64,000 nucleotides of DNA from Mytilisepta virgata (GCA_028015205.1 CM051514.1:35108150-35172149), one strand, 5' to 3'; numbered from the stretch's first letter, positions 1 to 11,487 are shown. Notes: a model not told the origin generated them from the sequence alone. Numbers and translations: made by a program.

Positions 1-195
1 GAGAAATTCTTTTATTTGATTGGCCTTGATCCAAACGTTGCTGTTTTCTGTTTGGTTGAAATCTGCGCGGTCATCGTTGAAAGCCGCCGTTGCATAGCAC
101 CATTTGACGTCACAGAAAAATGAACGTTAAGATTTCCAGCGGGTCGGACGCCGAATCACAAACAAACAAATATTCCTTAAGAATCATAACAGAAA
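1..195. other. unassigned flank
   Basis: No coding exon, RNA gene or recognisable repeat was seen here. The sequence contains scattered CG dinucleotides but no other feature I can support. Confidence 0.4.
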
Positions 196-357
196 TAGGT
201 TTAACAACTCGTAAAAATTAGATATCGCTTGATATCAATTCTCGTAATTTAATTTGGACTTAAGGCCAAAGGCTCGTTTATTACATGTATTATATCCAAA
301 TTAAACAACTCGATATGATATCAAGCAATATCTAATTCTCACTCACTGTGAAACCTA
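196..357. repeat. foldback (MITE-like) element
   Basis: The two halves of this 162-bp stretch are inverted copies of each other. The left end starts TAGGTTTAACAAC and runs into an 'aattagatatcgcttgatatc'-type arm. The right end, read in reverse complement, starts TAGGTTTCACAG and runs into the same arm with one change. A second inner pair ('taatttaatttgga' and 'tccaaattaaa') flanks a short loop near 260-295. No coding capacity is present. This is the structure of a short non-autonomous inverted-repeat element; the superfamily is unknown. Confidence 0.6.
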
Positions 358-466
358 TACATATGTACCTACACCAAAAGACAATCACTAAAAGGCATAA
401 CAATAGTACTACATATATACTCCCTTTGACAACGAACTGGGGGGACGGCGTTTGGATCTAACAAAA

Positions 467-790
467 CATGTTTAAACCCACCGCATATCTCATGTGCCTG
501 TCCCAAGTCTGGAGTCGTGGTCATTTGTCAGTCTTTGTGCTGTTTAATAATTGTTTTATTGTATTTACATATAATAACATTTGGGTAGAGGTGTATAATT
601 TTACTTGTACACGTTTTATTTGTTCGGGGCGATTCAGAGCTCGTCACAAGAAGTGGACGTCCACCTTTGTTGAAGGCATTGTGCAGACCTCTAGATTTAA
701 AATTTTCTTAGTTTCGTACGGGATGGAGTGTGGTCTGCTTGACACTTACCCCATATCTTTTCTTTTTTATATTTATTACATGTTACATGT
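467..790 (+). repeat. mussel dispersed repeat, copy 1
   Basis: It starts with a 'tttaaaccca ccgc' block followed by 'tgcctgtcccaagtc', and ends with a 'cttgacacttaccccatatc' block and an AT-rich tail. The same order of blocks, diverged, recurs at 28235-28475 (plus), 31006-31160 (plus, 5' part), 42590-42660 (minus, 3' part) and 54367-54590 (minus). I recognise it as a very common dispersed repeat of mussel genomes. Open frames through it do not align with one another between copies and are not treated as genes. Confidence 0.55.
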
Positions 791-1179
791 ATATAACATT
801 TTTGACCCTCAAAAATCCAAAAATCCTTGAGTATTCATAAAGCATTGACAATTAAGGGACAGGCAACTAATCAGTTGCAGCAACACGATTCGACATTTCG
901 TGGCCAAGAAAAATTAAATACACCGAAGAAATTTATTCACTTTTTTGAAGCACAAACACGGTATCTAAGTCTACAAAAACTATGATATGGTTAAATATTT
1001 AACCTTTAACTTACAAATACGTCATAATATAACAATTATATCTACATATACTTCTTGTATAATGACCACATGTTTACAACATTAGTAACATATGACCGAT
1101 TCCTACTGAACAACCATTTGGACTAGCAAACTCAATTTTTTTACACCTATCAAAGTTTACCGCTATTGTAATATTTGGC
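791..1179. other. unassigned AT-rich spacer
   Basis: No gene, exon or repeat was recognised in this stretch. Confidence 0.4.
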
Positions 1180-1512
1180 AGTCTCGGTGGTATAGTGGTA
1201 GCGTGCTCAAGGAAGTTCGCGGGTTCGATCCCTGCCGGGTCAAAACCAAAGACTCTAAAATTACTATTTGCTAATTATTCTCCGTGGCATTCAGAAGCAA
1301 GAGCAAAGACTGAAGGGATCAGAGTCAGAATAATGTGTCCGGATGGGGTGACATTTTCTGCAGGCTGTTACCTCGGGAGCTAGCACGTTAAAAAACCGGC
1401 TCGGAGTCCTGTACAAATCAGGGTTCATACTCATATCACATCAACATGTTCTCGTCCTGATATGCATGTACTAATTGGTACTGGATGTTAATCAATAAAA
1501 CATCCATCCATT
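1180..1512 (+). mobile_element. tRNA-derived SINE, family 1, near full length
   Basis: The head contains a pol III box A ('tggtatagtggtagcgtgc') and box B ('gggttcgatccc') in tRNA-Gly-like spacing. A non-tRNA body follows ('accaaagac', 'ccggatggggtgaca', 'gttacctcgggagctagcac'), and the 3' end is 'actggatgttaatcaataaa' plus an (ATCC)n-like tail. The same order occurs at 33784-34144, and a head-only copy lies at 26809-26945. A folded mature tRNA cannot be drawn: the acceptor stem does not pair and the anticodon arm is shortened. RUDI-like or other molluscan SINEs are plausible relatives, but I cannot confirm the family name. Confidence 0.75.
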
Positions 1513-2315
1513 GCATATGTTGTAATACCCACACCTCCACGCTGATACCGCCAACTTTTATGCGATTTTGTCAAATAGCTTCATTATCATTTCTATTACA
1601 GTCTTGTTCAATAAAAGTAAATAATTATGTTTGTACCAAAATCTTAAGATGAAATCTTTATTACAACGTTAAGTTAATATAAAATTTCCAATAAAACTCA
1701 ATAGCCTTCAGCTCATTTTTGAATATTTCTAATCAATTAAGTTAAACAGAAAAGAAACTCTTCTGACGCAATCAAATCTTTTGAACGTCTAAAATAGTGA
1801 GGCAATTAAATGCGCAACATACTGGCTGTAAATTAGAGAATATGTAAAGAGAAGGACATTATTTAGTGACGTTTTCCATTACAATCAAATTGTACGAATA
1901 AATCTTGCATCAGAAAGCAATTGACTTTATCATTATTTTTTATAGCTATAAGGTCTGGAGCCAAAACGAAAATAAATCAAATGAAAATTGAATGCTATAT
2001 TTAAAATATAATGTTAAAAATAAGTAATTGAGACGCTCCTATCTCTTACATCATAGATGACACGAGAAAGTCAGTTTCTACTGCGGAAAAATAATGTTTA
2101 TCAGTTTACTTTTAAAAACAACAATAAATCCTCTAGAAGACTATGTTTGAATTACTTCATGTACAGTCATGTGCATGTGTATGGGAAAATTATTTCTCAT
2201 CAGTCTGAACATTACGAAATCCAACACGGCAATTATACAAATTGTTCAAGATCATTATCAAATACAAAACGAAATGTAAGGAAAACCAAATATACATGTA
2301 CATGTATTGTATTTT
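1513..2315. other. unassigned AT-rich spacer
   Basis: No gene or repeat was recognised. The stretch is AT-rich with no exon-like open frame bounded by splice sites. Confidence 0.4.
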
Positions 2316-2592
2316 TGTTTGTTTGTTTAGTGGGGTTTTACGCCGTTTTCAGCACATTTTAGCCATTTCGCGGGGGGGGGGGGGGGGGGCAGTTTTTATT
2401 GGTGGAGGAAGCCGTAGAACCTGGAGAGAACACCGACCTTCGGTAGGAAAATTGGCAATCCTTGTCAATTAAGATCGGAGTCGAACACACCCGGTCACAG
2501 GTGAGATTCAAACTCACAACCCCAGCGTTCACAGGCTAGTGATCAGTACTAGTCATGACGAACTACCTAGACCACTCCGCCACCGAGGCCCC
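2316..2592 (-). mobile_element. tRNA-derived SINE, family 2, full length
   Basis: Read on the minus strand, it begins 'gcctcggtggcggagtgg' (box A-like, tRNA-Leu/Ser-like with a long variable arm). Box B follows ('gtgagtttgaatctcac'), then the body ('gacaaggattgcca', 'cctccaccaataaaaact'), and the end is 'ggcgtaaaacccc' with a (GTTT/AAAC)n tail at 2317-2330. An 18-base G run at 2372-2389 lies inside the body. Partial copies are at 5462-5543, 15004-15150 and 17835-18040. Confidence 0.7.
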
Positions 2593-3690
2593 TACTTGTA
2601 ATGTAAGGTAGACTTGTGCAAGAACTTGAATTTGCTTAGTTTCCAAAAAGTATCATTTACCAATGTTCTCGAATAATTACATTTGTGTACATTAGATCTG
2701 GACTGATTTCATGAAACATCTCAAATTTGAAGAGTTACCCAATGTTCCTAACCTAAAGTACTGACTTATCAGAATGGAAATATTCAGCGGTTTAAGGAAC
2801 TAATTTTCGATCTTTCATGGAAAAGCATCGTCGGAAACCCATGACCTACCTGTAAGTAGGGTAGCATAGCGTCAGCGCGATCAACATCGGATTTCCGACG
2901 ATCTGATTGCAATAAGCATTTTTCAATACCAAATTTAATTTAATAAATTAGCAAAAAATTATCAGTATCTAATTACAATGCTTACTCTGATGAGATGTTG
3001 TTTTTCGAACGTCAATTGTATTATACATGTATCATAAGTTAATCTAATTGACTAAAACCACAGTTTGGTACAGCCACAGATTATTTAGAAGTACTTTATA
3101 AAGTTCAAATTTCAAAACTCAAATTATACATCTCAAAATAGTTTTGGAAGTGTTCCAATTGAACATATTTACACCGAAGCATCGGTAATAGGGGTCGTCT
3201 TTAATTTACAATGGCTACGAGATTTTTTTTGTGATCAAGACCTCTCTTGACTAAATGGAAAACGGCAGTAAAAGCGCAGTTTATTTTTGTCAAGTGCATT
3301 TTTGCATTTCTGTCAAGAATCGCCAATTTTCCTTCCTTAATATTATATTATGCCAGATGTAATGTGTTAGGTTAAGGAACAAAATGAATCAATAAAGTAT
3401 TTTGGATTCGCCGGTAAATTTGCGTTATTTTCATAGAATATAAGGTATTAATTAACTCACAATGCTAGCAGTTGTGAAAGTTACATGAAAATACAATTAA
3501 CCGATAAAATTCATGACATTAAGATACTAATATTCACAGAGCAGGTAAACGTTGGATGTATAATCAGATAACAAGAAAAATAAATGGAAATGGTGAGCTG
3601 TCAAAAGGGGCGTAAAACGACTAAAATGTATGAAATACACAAGTCGAACAAAACCAAATATAAAATCGTAAAAAACAACAACAAACTAAA
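2593..3690. other. unassigned spacer
   Basis: No gene, RNA or repeat was recognised. Confidence 0.4.
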
Positions 3691-4420
3691 AAGTTAAAAA
3701 TACCCAACGTTTCGACCAATATGGTCTTGATCACGAGCATGTAAAAAATAAAAATAAAAAGGTGTTTACTCTTTGAAACTGAGTCCGTACATAAAATGTA
3801 AACAAAAACAAAAAGATATTTGACGTGGGTGTCGATAATAAACGTACTTCATAGAAAATAGATAAATGGAAAGGTCGATGGTAAAACTATATAAGTAAAA
3901 ATATCTTTGACGTTAGAATGTAAAGAAAATGTACCATATAGAAGATAACTGTACCGTAAAAAGTTAGTGCGCATACTTAGTAAATGAATTGAAATTAAGA
4001 ATTTTTTACATTAATTCCACGGGGTCGGAGTGTCCCCAGGGTGAAAATTATTTTCTGCTCAAGGCGTTGTCTGTATTGTCTCCGTTAACTGTCCTTAAAA
4101 CGGTTACGCGGACGTCTGACGAGCAGTGACCAGGCAATCGAAAGTGATTGCAAACTGGACAATCAGTTCTATTCTTTATAGAACGCAAGTGTTCTGCAAA
4201 GCGGTCACCAAGGCGACGACATGTCTCTCCGATATATACCTTATCACAATTCGTACAGACGATTGCGTAAACCAAATTTATATCTGTACAGATATACCCA
4301 TTTTGAATTAAATATTTGTTGTCAGGGCCCAAGATCTCTTTAGTATCCATGGTGTAGGGGCATGTCACACATCTGGACCTTTTACATGGCCTGGTTCCCC
4401 GGTAGTCAGTTTTTTTTCTG
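3691..4420 (-). pseudogene. Penelope-like element 3' end with GIY-YIG endonuclease, frameshifted
   Basis: The minus-strand translation from about 4415 to 4048 holds a cysteine cluster (RPCKRSRCVTCP) followed by a GIY-YIG nuclease fold. Visible motifs are LVYAIVC..C (the GIY part), VYIGETCRRLGDRFAEH (the YIG part plus the conserved Arg and helix) and PVCNHFRLPGH. After GDNTDNA the frame is lost. The expected C-terminus, LEQKIIFTLGTLRPRGIN, continues in another frame down to about 4000, so there is a single frameshift near 4065. Further downstream, 3700-3745 reads 'cgtgatcaagaccatattgg' then 'tcgaaacgttggg', the type of 3' sequence that follows such elements. The family is a retroelement endonuclease module. 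No reverse transcriptase is adjacent, so this is a truncated dead copy. Confidence 0.75.
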
Positions 4421-5461
4421 AGGAAATGTTCGACTTGATCGAACTACTGACTAAGTGGTTTTTTCAGACTTTGAACCGGCTCATAACTAAAATATTATTT
4501 AAATTCGGGGTGAATAATAATGTATCTGTCATGCGTGTAAATAAATTTATTAAAAGTACAGGAACACATACAAGGTGTTCAGTGTTTATGGATATTATGA
4601 AAACGTGTGATTGTTTACTGTAAGCACATGGTCAGTGTTTATGTAAAATACGACTGGATCTAATTGTACGCAATACAGTTTTTATGATAGATGAAGTACA
4701 TGTAGTCCGCGTAGTATATGCATTATTAGTATTTAAGCGGTTGTTATGAAGTTTAATTGAAATTGCGTATCAGCTTGTGTAGCAGCAGTTTGTAATGACG
4801 TTTATGTGTTTAATTTCTCACCAACCCAATACTGATATATGCATGTATAGAATTAATTTGAAGTTTTCTATTTTGTAGTTTTTAATGTATGAAGGCCATG
4901 ATTGTAATGTTGGATGGATGACGAGTATAGATATTTTTTAAAGAAAATATTTATTTCAAACGTATTAAAATTTAAAAAAAAGCTGCTACACGAGTAGGCA
5001 CAGTTCCCATATTTATGTGTTGAGCTTTATTTGGTAAATAATTTATATTCGTTTGAGCTTAGTGAATTAGAATATAATTTGGTTTATACAATGTATTGCT
5101 GTTCATTTAACTATACATTTTATTTTATTACCCACAATATCTGAACGTAAAAATGAACATATTCTTACCCAAGGTAAGATTCGATATCAAGGGACTTACC
5201 ATGATGGCAGTGAAATAATCTAAGTTCTAGTCATGATAGTTATAATATCTATTCCTATAACAGCTACACTTTGTGTATTATCTGACTATAAACAGTTTAA
5301 GTGTTTGTATTCCATCATGGCTCAATATTTTATTTATGTTCGTTGTTTTCTTATATTCTTCGTCATTTATATGGTTTTAGGTTTTTTATTTTATTAGCCA
5401 TTTATGGTATTTTTTTTCAGTGGAGCAGCAATATTATTTGATTTCTTTCTGATCAGACCCG
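4421..5461. other. unassigned spacer
   Basis: No gene was recognised. An AT-rich region with short poly-A and poly-T runs. Confidence 0.4.
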
Positions 5462-5543
5462 AATACGCCTCGGCACGTCTGACAAAACAGTGTTGATAGG
5501 TTAATGATTAAGGACCTATACACCACTCGGCCACCAATGCCCC
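5462..5543 (-). mobile_element. SINE family 2, head fragment
   Basis: On the minus strand it reads 'gggcattggtggccgagtgg', then a diverged tRNA-like arm. It matches only the head of the element at 2316-2592, so it is a truncated or decayed copy. Confidence 0.4.
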
Positions 5544-7242
5544 TCTCTTCTTAATAGAATTTATTATGTAAATGTTGTTGCATCTTTAGAAAAAAACTTT
5601 TATAACCTTACGCAAACGTTTTATTTTCAATAATTTCTCGATTCAAACACTAGAGGTCAAAACCTTTAACTTAATTCTTTATAATGACGATTGCCAACAG
5701 CCTACGAGTGGTTCTCCTATAACATTTTAAGGTAGGCACCTTTAACTTAATTGCTAAAAACCAAATAATTATTTTTCCCTTACCTTCTATGATCAACAGT
5801 TTATTAGTGTTTTACCTTCAAAATGCTAAAGTAAATTGCGTCATGCATATCGTTTTCACCACTGAAAGAAATGAAAAATTGTTAATGAACTCCACGTCTT
5901 TTGATATACCGAAAAATTTCTAAGAAAAACACGTACGATATAAAATCAAACAAAGTTCTAATTAATCTTTAAAGGCATATGGTTTGTTTTATCATCACTG
6001 ATGTTCCATGGCATTTTAACATGATTATTCTAGTTTAGAATTTTTAACAGATAATTTATGCATAGGGTATGTAATACAAAATCTCTTATTAAATCAGTTC
6101 ATCGATGATTTTCAATTATTTGCCTTTAATATGACTCAGGAGTACAATGACAACAACATCCCTATCTACAAATAAATGAAAATCGTAAATGTTTATAATA
6201 AATGTATTGAAATATTTGACTTCGAATGTTTCTGAAATAAAAATACGCCCGCCGAAGTTAATTTTTATTGTATTAGAACGTGAATTTTACTGTTGTAAGA
6301 TGGACTGTTGTACAATGTAACGCCTTCTCAATGTAAAGTTTTCACCGGTGAGTAACCACACATTGTCGAAAGCATGGATATTAAAAAGCAATGCTGTAAA
6401 ACAAGCCTTTGATGGTAATCGCCAATGTTCTACAATTACTAGTAACAATATATAGACTAACCAGCTTTTGAGATATAAATATTGTAAACGATTATCCAAA
6501 AAACTAAAACAAATCATTAATATATTTGCACAGTTCTAAGTTGTCGGAGACAAAAAAAACGTCTGAAGTATGAATACAAAAGTAATAAGCAAGGGAACGT
6601 CTTCAAACTATTCGCAGGTGGAATAATTGTTTTAGGTCAGTCGCACTAAAATTTGAGCGTTGTATATAACTATCAGTGTGGATAAATAAACTACTGCTTT
6701 TAAGTGATCAGCAATTTTATTACTGAAAATATAAATATAAAACCCATTAAACATAATGAAATAAACAGTCTTTCTTTTTGTATAAATTTAAAAATTATAA
6801 AGTCTTACGCACTCGGAAAATTAAATTTCAAAGAGGTTGGGCCAATAAGACGAGACAATGTTTCACTCAGAGGGTCATTTTCTGAAAGTAGTTATTATCT
6901 GTGAAATTTATCTTTTTCTCATAGTAAAAATAGTTGCTGTTTGCGTCTCAATTTTCTACATTGATAAATCCAATACAAAAGTTACAGTAAGTTCATAAAA
7001 AATGTTTAAAACGCATTTTTGTCATTTTCGGGGGGTTTTCCATACCTTTTAAGTGGGAACTCCCTGACAAGCATCTCCAGAACCAAATACATAAAACGTT
7101 TTCCTGAAAGACTGCACTAACGGTCAAATTTTGTGTCTTTCCTGTTTTGGTTCTTAATGTGCTTTTTAACAACAATGGAACTTTTCTTTTAAAAAATCAA
7201 TTCAATACATATACCTTTAAGTTACCGTTTCAAAGTATATCG
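5544..7242. other. unassigned spacer
   Basis: No gene was recognised. 'ttttaaggtaggcacctttaa' near 5725 resembles the terminal repeat of the element at 15204-16020, but no partner end was found. Confidence 0.4.
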
Positions 7243-7345
7243 TCATAGCTCAGTCGGTACTGTTGTTGGTTATTAAATAACAATTAAACTGTCTGCGAGT
7301 TCGAATCTCGGAGAGAGCTAATTTTTTGGTTTCTTGCTAGATTCG
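7243..7345 (+). repeat. tRNA-like SINE head or tRNA pseudogene
   Basis: Box A ('tagctcagtcggta') and box B ('gagttcgaatctc') are intact and correctly ordered, but the spacing between them is expanded by an AT-rich insert and the ends do not pair as an acceptor stem. It is followed by 'attttttggtttcttgctag', and that same 3' sequence recurs at 8895-8921 without the tRNA part. The recurrence favours a SINE family over a functional tRNA. Confidence 0.45.
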
Positions 7346-8290
7346 CATTTGTGTTATATTTTTTAAAACCGCAAAAGCTTTCTTTCTTAATTTTCCCTAC
7401 CTGAAAAGTTTAATTGTCACTAAAATTTTAGCACAAAATAAATTCAAGATTCACCCGTACCTTTGTGCACATTCCTCCCCAAGTTTGATTATATTGCTGT
7501 GCTTACACGAGTAAATGGCAGTGAAAGTGGATATATATATATATAACATCCTATCATAATCATGTAAAGAAGCACATGTAAATAACGACGATGAATCCAT
7601 GAATCCATTGTGTTGTGCGTGTTGTGCGAGCTGCAAATCAATGTCTAAACAAAAAAAATCCAAGGCACAACTTTAAAGTCCCAAAGTGCAGTGACAATAT
7701 ATGTGATGTATGCAGGCAGAAATTCTACAGATCTGATAAGTCTGTATAGTATTTTTTTACTCAACCTTTTCCAACCTTGTTAAATATTAAAATGGATACC
7801 TGATTGTGATTATTATGCCCTGACCACGGTCACTTTATTTAAAACCTTATAACTGTAGCTTTCGGCAACAGGATCCAAGATTCAAAAGATTCCACCACAT
7901 AACTATTTTAGTTTCTCTGGCGTACAAGTTTGTAGATATTTCGAAATGTCCTTGTCCATTTAATACTTCAATTCGTTTTGTTTAACATATAGTGCCAGTA
8001 ACAGTTACTGTAACACCGGCAATGATGCACAGCACTGTATCGCAATATCTCAGTTATAATTTCATTAGTTATTAATAAACTAATCCATCTATATATATAT
8101 ATTAGCTTGGACTTGATTGGTGGCAAGGTAAAAATAACAAGGTGTCGACGCAATTATCCATTTAAATATAGTATCAATACATTTAAAATTAAACCTACAC
8201 ATGTAAACTAACCGAATGAAACAATTTCAGGAGAAAAGGGCCCTTGTTCTTTATACCCTACCTGAAATACAAATGTTGGATATATAAATC
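7346..8290. other. unassigned spacer with short AT microsatellites
   Basis: There are short (TA)n runs near 7532-7543 and 8090-8101. No gene was recognised. Confidence 0.4.
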
Positions 8291-8360
8291 CGCTAACTGC
8301 ACGCTATACAACCGACAATCGGGACAGCAGAGGCAATCGGTAAAACAGATTGTTTATATC
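8291..8360 (+). repeat. left arm of a 59-bp dispersed inverted repeat
   Basis: The segment containing 'acgctatacaaccgacaatc' and 'gcaatcggtaaaacagattg' reappears in reverse complement at 11429-11487 with one clear mismatch in about 59 bases. Sequence outside the block does not match on either side. Confidence 0.7.
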
Positions 8361-9009
8361 GTCTTCAAAACGAAAGGTGGGCATTCCTTTCACTCCTGTT
8401 TTAACATTTTTTCAGAGAATATTTGATTCATACTGCAGTGTTAAGTATGTAAGACTATTATGTATCAGATCCGATCCATCACGACAAGGTATTACCGTGA
8501 ATTAATGTCTAACAATTTTGAATGAAAATTTGATCGTTATGATCTTTTTTATCGAGATGCGGAGTTCCATTAAATATTTACTTACGTCTCATATAACGTA
8601 TTCATCCAATACACATGGCCACATAGATATACATCCCTGCATTCCGTAATAAGTGAATAATAAAACAGTAATTTGTACCAAAAAAGAAAAGGGGGAAATC
8701 GTGTACAGCAGATGATGTTGAAAATTGCTATCAATAAATGCAGATGTTGGCAATCGGGGAAACGTATGATTTAAGTTACACATTAGCAAGTAACTACAAG
8801 TACATACGTTTTTACTTGCCAATACTAAGTCAGTATGTTATTTGAGTCTAATTGGTAGGTTAGGCATAACATTACAGTTAATGTAGGAAGTCCCTTATTT
8901 TTTGGTTTCTTGCTAGATTCGAACAAAAGCAACCCATGGGCCATACGTCTTGACAAACAAATATGGTTTATTATCACTGTAATAAAATCAATACCATAAT
9001 TAGATACCA
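8361..9009. other. unassigned spacer
   Basis: No gene was recognised. The only repeat seen is the short 'attttttggtttcttgctag' block at 8895-8921. Confidence 0.4.
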
Positions 9010-10930
9010 GCACTTCAACCAAACCGACTATTCTATTCTTTCAATGAAAGTCCGGATTATTGAGAAAATTTATCATCCTAGCAATAATCCCAATTTAAGT
9101 ACACACTTACGTAGACAAAAAGAGGAATACTGGATTCGCACCTTGGGGACTGCAATACCATATGGATACAATGGCAAAATCGATAGTGTAGGTATTCTAT
9201 CAAGTCCTAGATATAGTGATGTGAATGTGATGAAGCTATTTCCTCATCATCAACAACGTAAACGGAGTCATGGAAATAGACATTATCCATTTGTTTTTTA
9301 GCAATAAAATATGTTTAAACTAAACATTATACAAAACCTCAATGTCATGGTTTTCTATCAAAGGAATTCTCCCTTTCATACAACAACCATTAGGTCTTCA
9401 TCACATTCGCACTAAATTATATTCTTTACCCCTCCGAAAACTACACACTTTATATCAAGCCTGCTTATACAGTAGAAATACTGATTCTTATTCACCTGAA
9501 TACAAACTGACCTCTTTTGGATATTGGACGTCCCTGGCTTTTGAAATTGAACAAGACAACAGTTCTTTCCTTCCACTCTTTTTTGTTTGCCAACAAAGGT
9601 TTAGATGCCGTAAATCTTGGCAATATTCTTCACCACAAATAGGTCAGATTAAAAGTTCCGCCTTATTTCAAAGATCAGTCCGTTACCATTATTTCTTATA
9701 CCTATACTACACCCATTGCACCAAAAATCTTCAATCACAAACGTGTATTGCAGGACCTCAAAATCGACGCCACCTGATTGTTCATGGTACAGTTCTCCAT
9801 TCAAATATAGTCATGTTAGCCATGTCATCACAGGAGACTTAAATATCATAGACAATGAGTCTCTTCGTGATGTCTTTGCAAAAAGGTCCTAAGTATCGCG
9901 AACCACGCTCCATAAAATGGAAATATAATTTCAAACTACTGATGGATGCTTTGGAGGACTATGCCAGAAAATGGATCAAATGTGAACAAGAGCCACTAGA
10001 TTCGCTTTAATTTTTGATTGATAACATATTTGTTCAATTTGGTGGAAGTGGTTTCCAACAGATAATTGGCATTGCTATGGGTACGAATTGTGCGGCACTC
10101 CTGGCCGACTTGTTCCTTTACTCATATGAGGCAGATTTCCTTGACGGGCTTCTTAAGGAAAAACAGAAGAAGTTAGCGCGTACCTTTAATTTCAGCTTCC
10201 GCTACATAGATGATGTTGTATCACTCAACAATTCACGTTTTTGGGAATTTCTTACATCTCATCTATCCCAATGAGCTCGAAATTAAAGATACCACAGACA
10301 CTGCCAAGAAAGCATCTTATCTTGACCTTCACCTCGAAATTGACACCAGAGGAAGGTTGAATACAAAACTTTACGACAAATGGGATGACTTTAACTTTCC
10401 AACTTCCCATTTTTGAGCGGCAATATTCCAGAAGCGCCGGCGTATGGAGTATATATTTCACAACTCGTACGTTATTCCAGAGCTTGTGACATATACATAT
10501 ATGGACAGAGCCCGGATCTTGACGGAAAAGTTGCTCAGACAGGGGTATGTTCCTCCTAAGTTGGAGTCATCCTTATTAAAGTTTTATGGAGGTCATCATG
10601 ACTTGGTTGACAGGTGTGAAAAAACCGTTTCCCAAATGAAAATGGATCTGTTCCATTGATATTATCCCTTCCTCATACCGGATTTGACATGGGCAGCATG
10701 GCGGATGTCCTGCAGGAAGCAGGCACTGCTTACTCTTCCGGAGCACCAGAGTCTACCCCCGGTTTTTTGGTGAGGTCCATGTTGTTCATGTGTCTTTAGT
10801 TTTTAATTGTAATGCATGTAATGTTTTGGTCTTGTCTTCGTTGTTCTCCGGAGTTTTTCAGTTGTTTCGGTTTTTCCCTCCTTCGAATATCCTTTGGTAT
10901 TTCTTGACTTTACTTGTTTACAATGATAGT
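9010..10930 (+). pseudogene. decayed reverse-transcriptase retroelement (permuted Penelope-like type suspected)
   Basis: Translated blocks fall in collinear order but in different frames. About 9015-9301 gives KVRIIEKIYHP and RRQKEEYWIRTLGTAIPYG, the stretch that follows an N-terminal GIY-YIG module in this family. 9342-9840 gives PLGLHHIRTKLYSLPLRKL. About 9840-10005 gives GPKYREPRSIKWKYNFK. 10014-10270 gives GIAMGTNCAALLADLFLYSY and FSFRYIDDVVSLNN, the RT core with the YIDD catalytic pair. 10260-10660 gives SYLDLHLE, YDKWDDFNFP, YGVYISQLVRYSRA and KLESSLLKFYGGHHDLVDR. The sequence passes directly from EPLDSL (about 10005) to LIDNIFVQFG, so the upstream RT fingers and the first catalytic Asp region are deleted. 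Several frameshifts are present. A 3' UTR follows to about 10930. The copy is non-functional. Confidence 0.75.
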
Positions 10931-11091
10931 GAATTTATCGTAGTCGCATCTATTGTTTCTACAGTAAAAATTATTTCCTCGCATTCGCACAATCTAGAGA
11001 CTAAAATATATTAAATGAAATTATTTCCGCTTACCATATATTTATATCTTAGATAGCTGGAAATAATGGTTTCCGATTGTCATTATTTTTT

Positions 11092-11355
11092 TCAATCTGT
11101 ATGTAATGATTGCATCATCTGCTGTACACGATTGGCTAAGTCAAACTCTAAGGCATATTTTGCATTTATTACAGAACTTGCGATCATAAGGTTTAATACA
11201 TAAAGGGATATATCCAGAGAAAACGGCACAAAACGAGGGATTTTCCTTAGTACACGGATACATCTGGACTTTACACCTTCTTTGTAATGCCGTAACAAAT
11301 CTTCATTAAATTTTGTAATCACTTCAAGTTGTACAATATAAGCAAGACATATCAA
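11092..11355 (-). CDS. unrecognised helical ORF, possible exon
   Basis: This is an 87-codon open stretch on the minus strand ending in LANRVQQMMQSLHTD and a stop. It has balanced residue use and amphipathic helix-like segments (KFNEDLLRHYKEGVKSRCIR; DISLYVLNLMIASSVINAKY), unlike the low-complexity frames nearby. A stop lies just upstream in frame, and the first codon would be TTG, so it is more likely an internal or last exon than a complete gene. A weak acceptor ('aacttgaag') precedes VITKFNED. I do not recognise the family and saw no partner exon. Confidence 0.3.
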   Translation of the reverse strand: MICLAYIVQLEVITKFNEDLLRHYKEGVKSRCIRVLRKIPRFVPFSLDISLYVLNLMIASSVINAKYALEFDLANRVQQMMQSLHTD

Positions 11356-11428
11356 AGTTGAAGCTTAAACTAGCTGAAAATTTGAAAAGATTGACAAAAT
11401 ATACATACCCTCAATTTCGGTCATAATG

Positions 11429-11487
11429 TAAACAATCTGTTTTACCGATTGCTTCTGCTGTCCCGATTGTCGGTTGTATAGCGTGAA
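11429..11487 (-). repeat. right arm of the 59-bp dispersed inverted repeat
   Basis: Reverse complement of the block at 8291-8360, with one clear mismatch. The arms enclose 3.1 kb that contains the decayed reverse-transcriptase element and the unrecognised ORF at 11092-11355. Confidence 0.7.

Noticed and set aside
1180..1260. Functional tRNA gene (Gly-like)
   Set aside because: Boxes A and B are present but the acceptor stem does not pair, and the same head is joined to a shared body and tail at 33784. It is a SINE.
2372..2389. 18-base G run as a G-quadruplex regulatory site
   Set aside because: It lies inside a SINE body and is absent from the other copies. Homopolymer expansion or assembly error is more likely.
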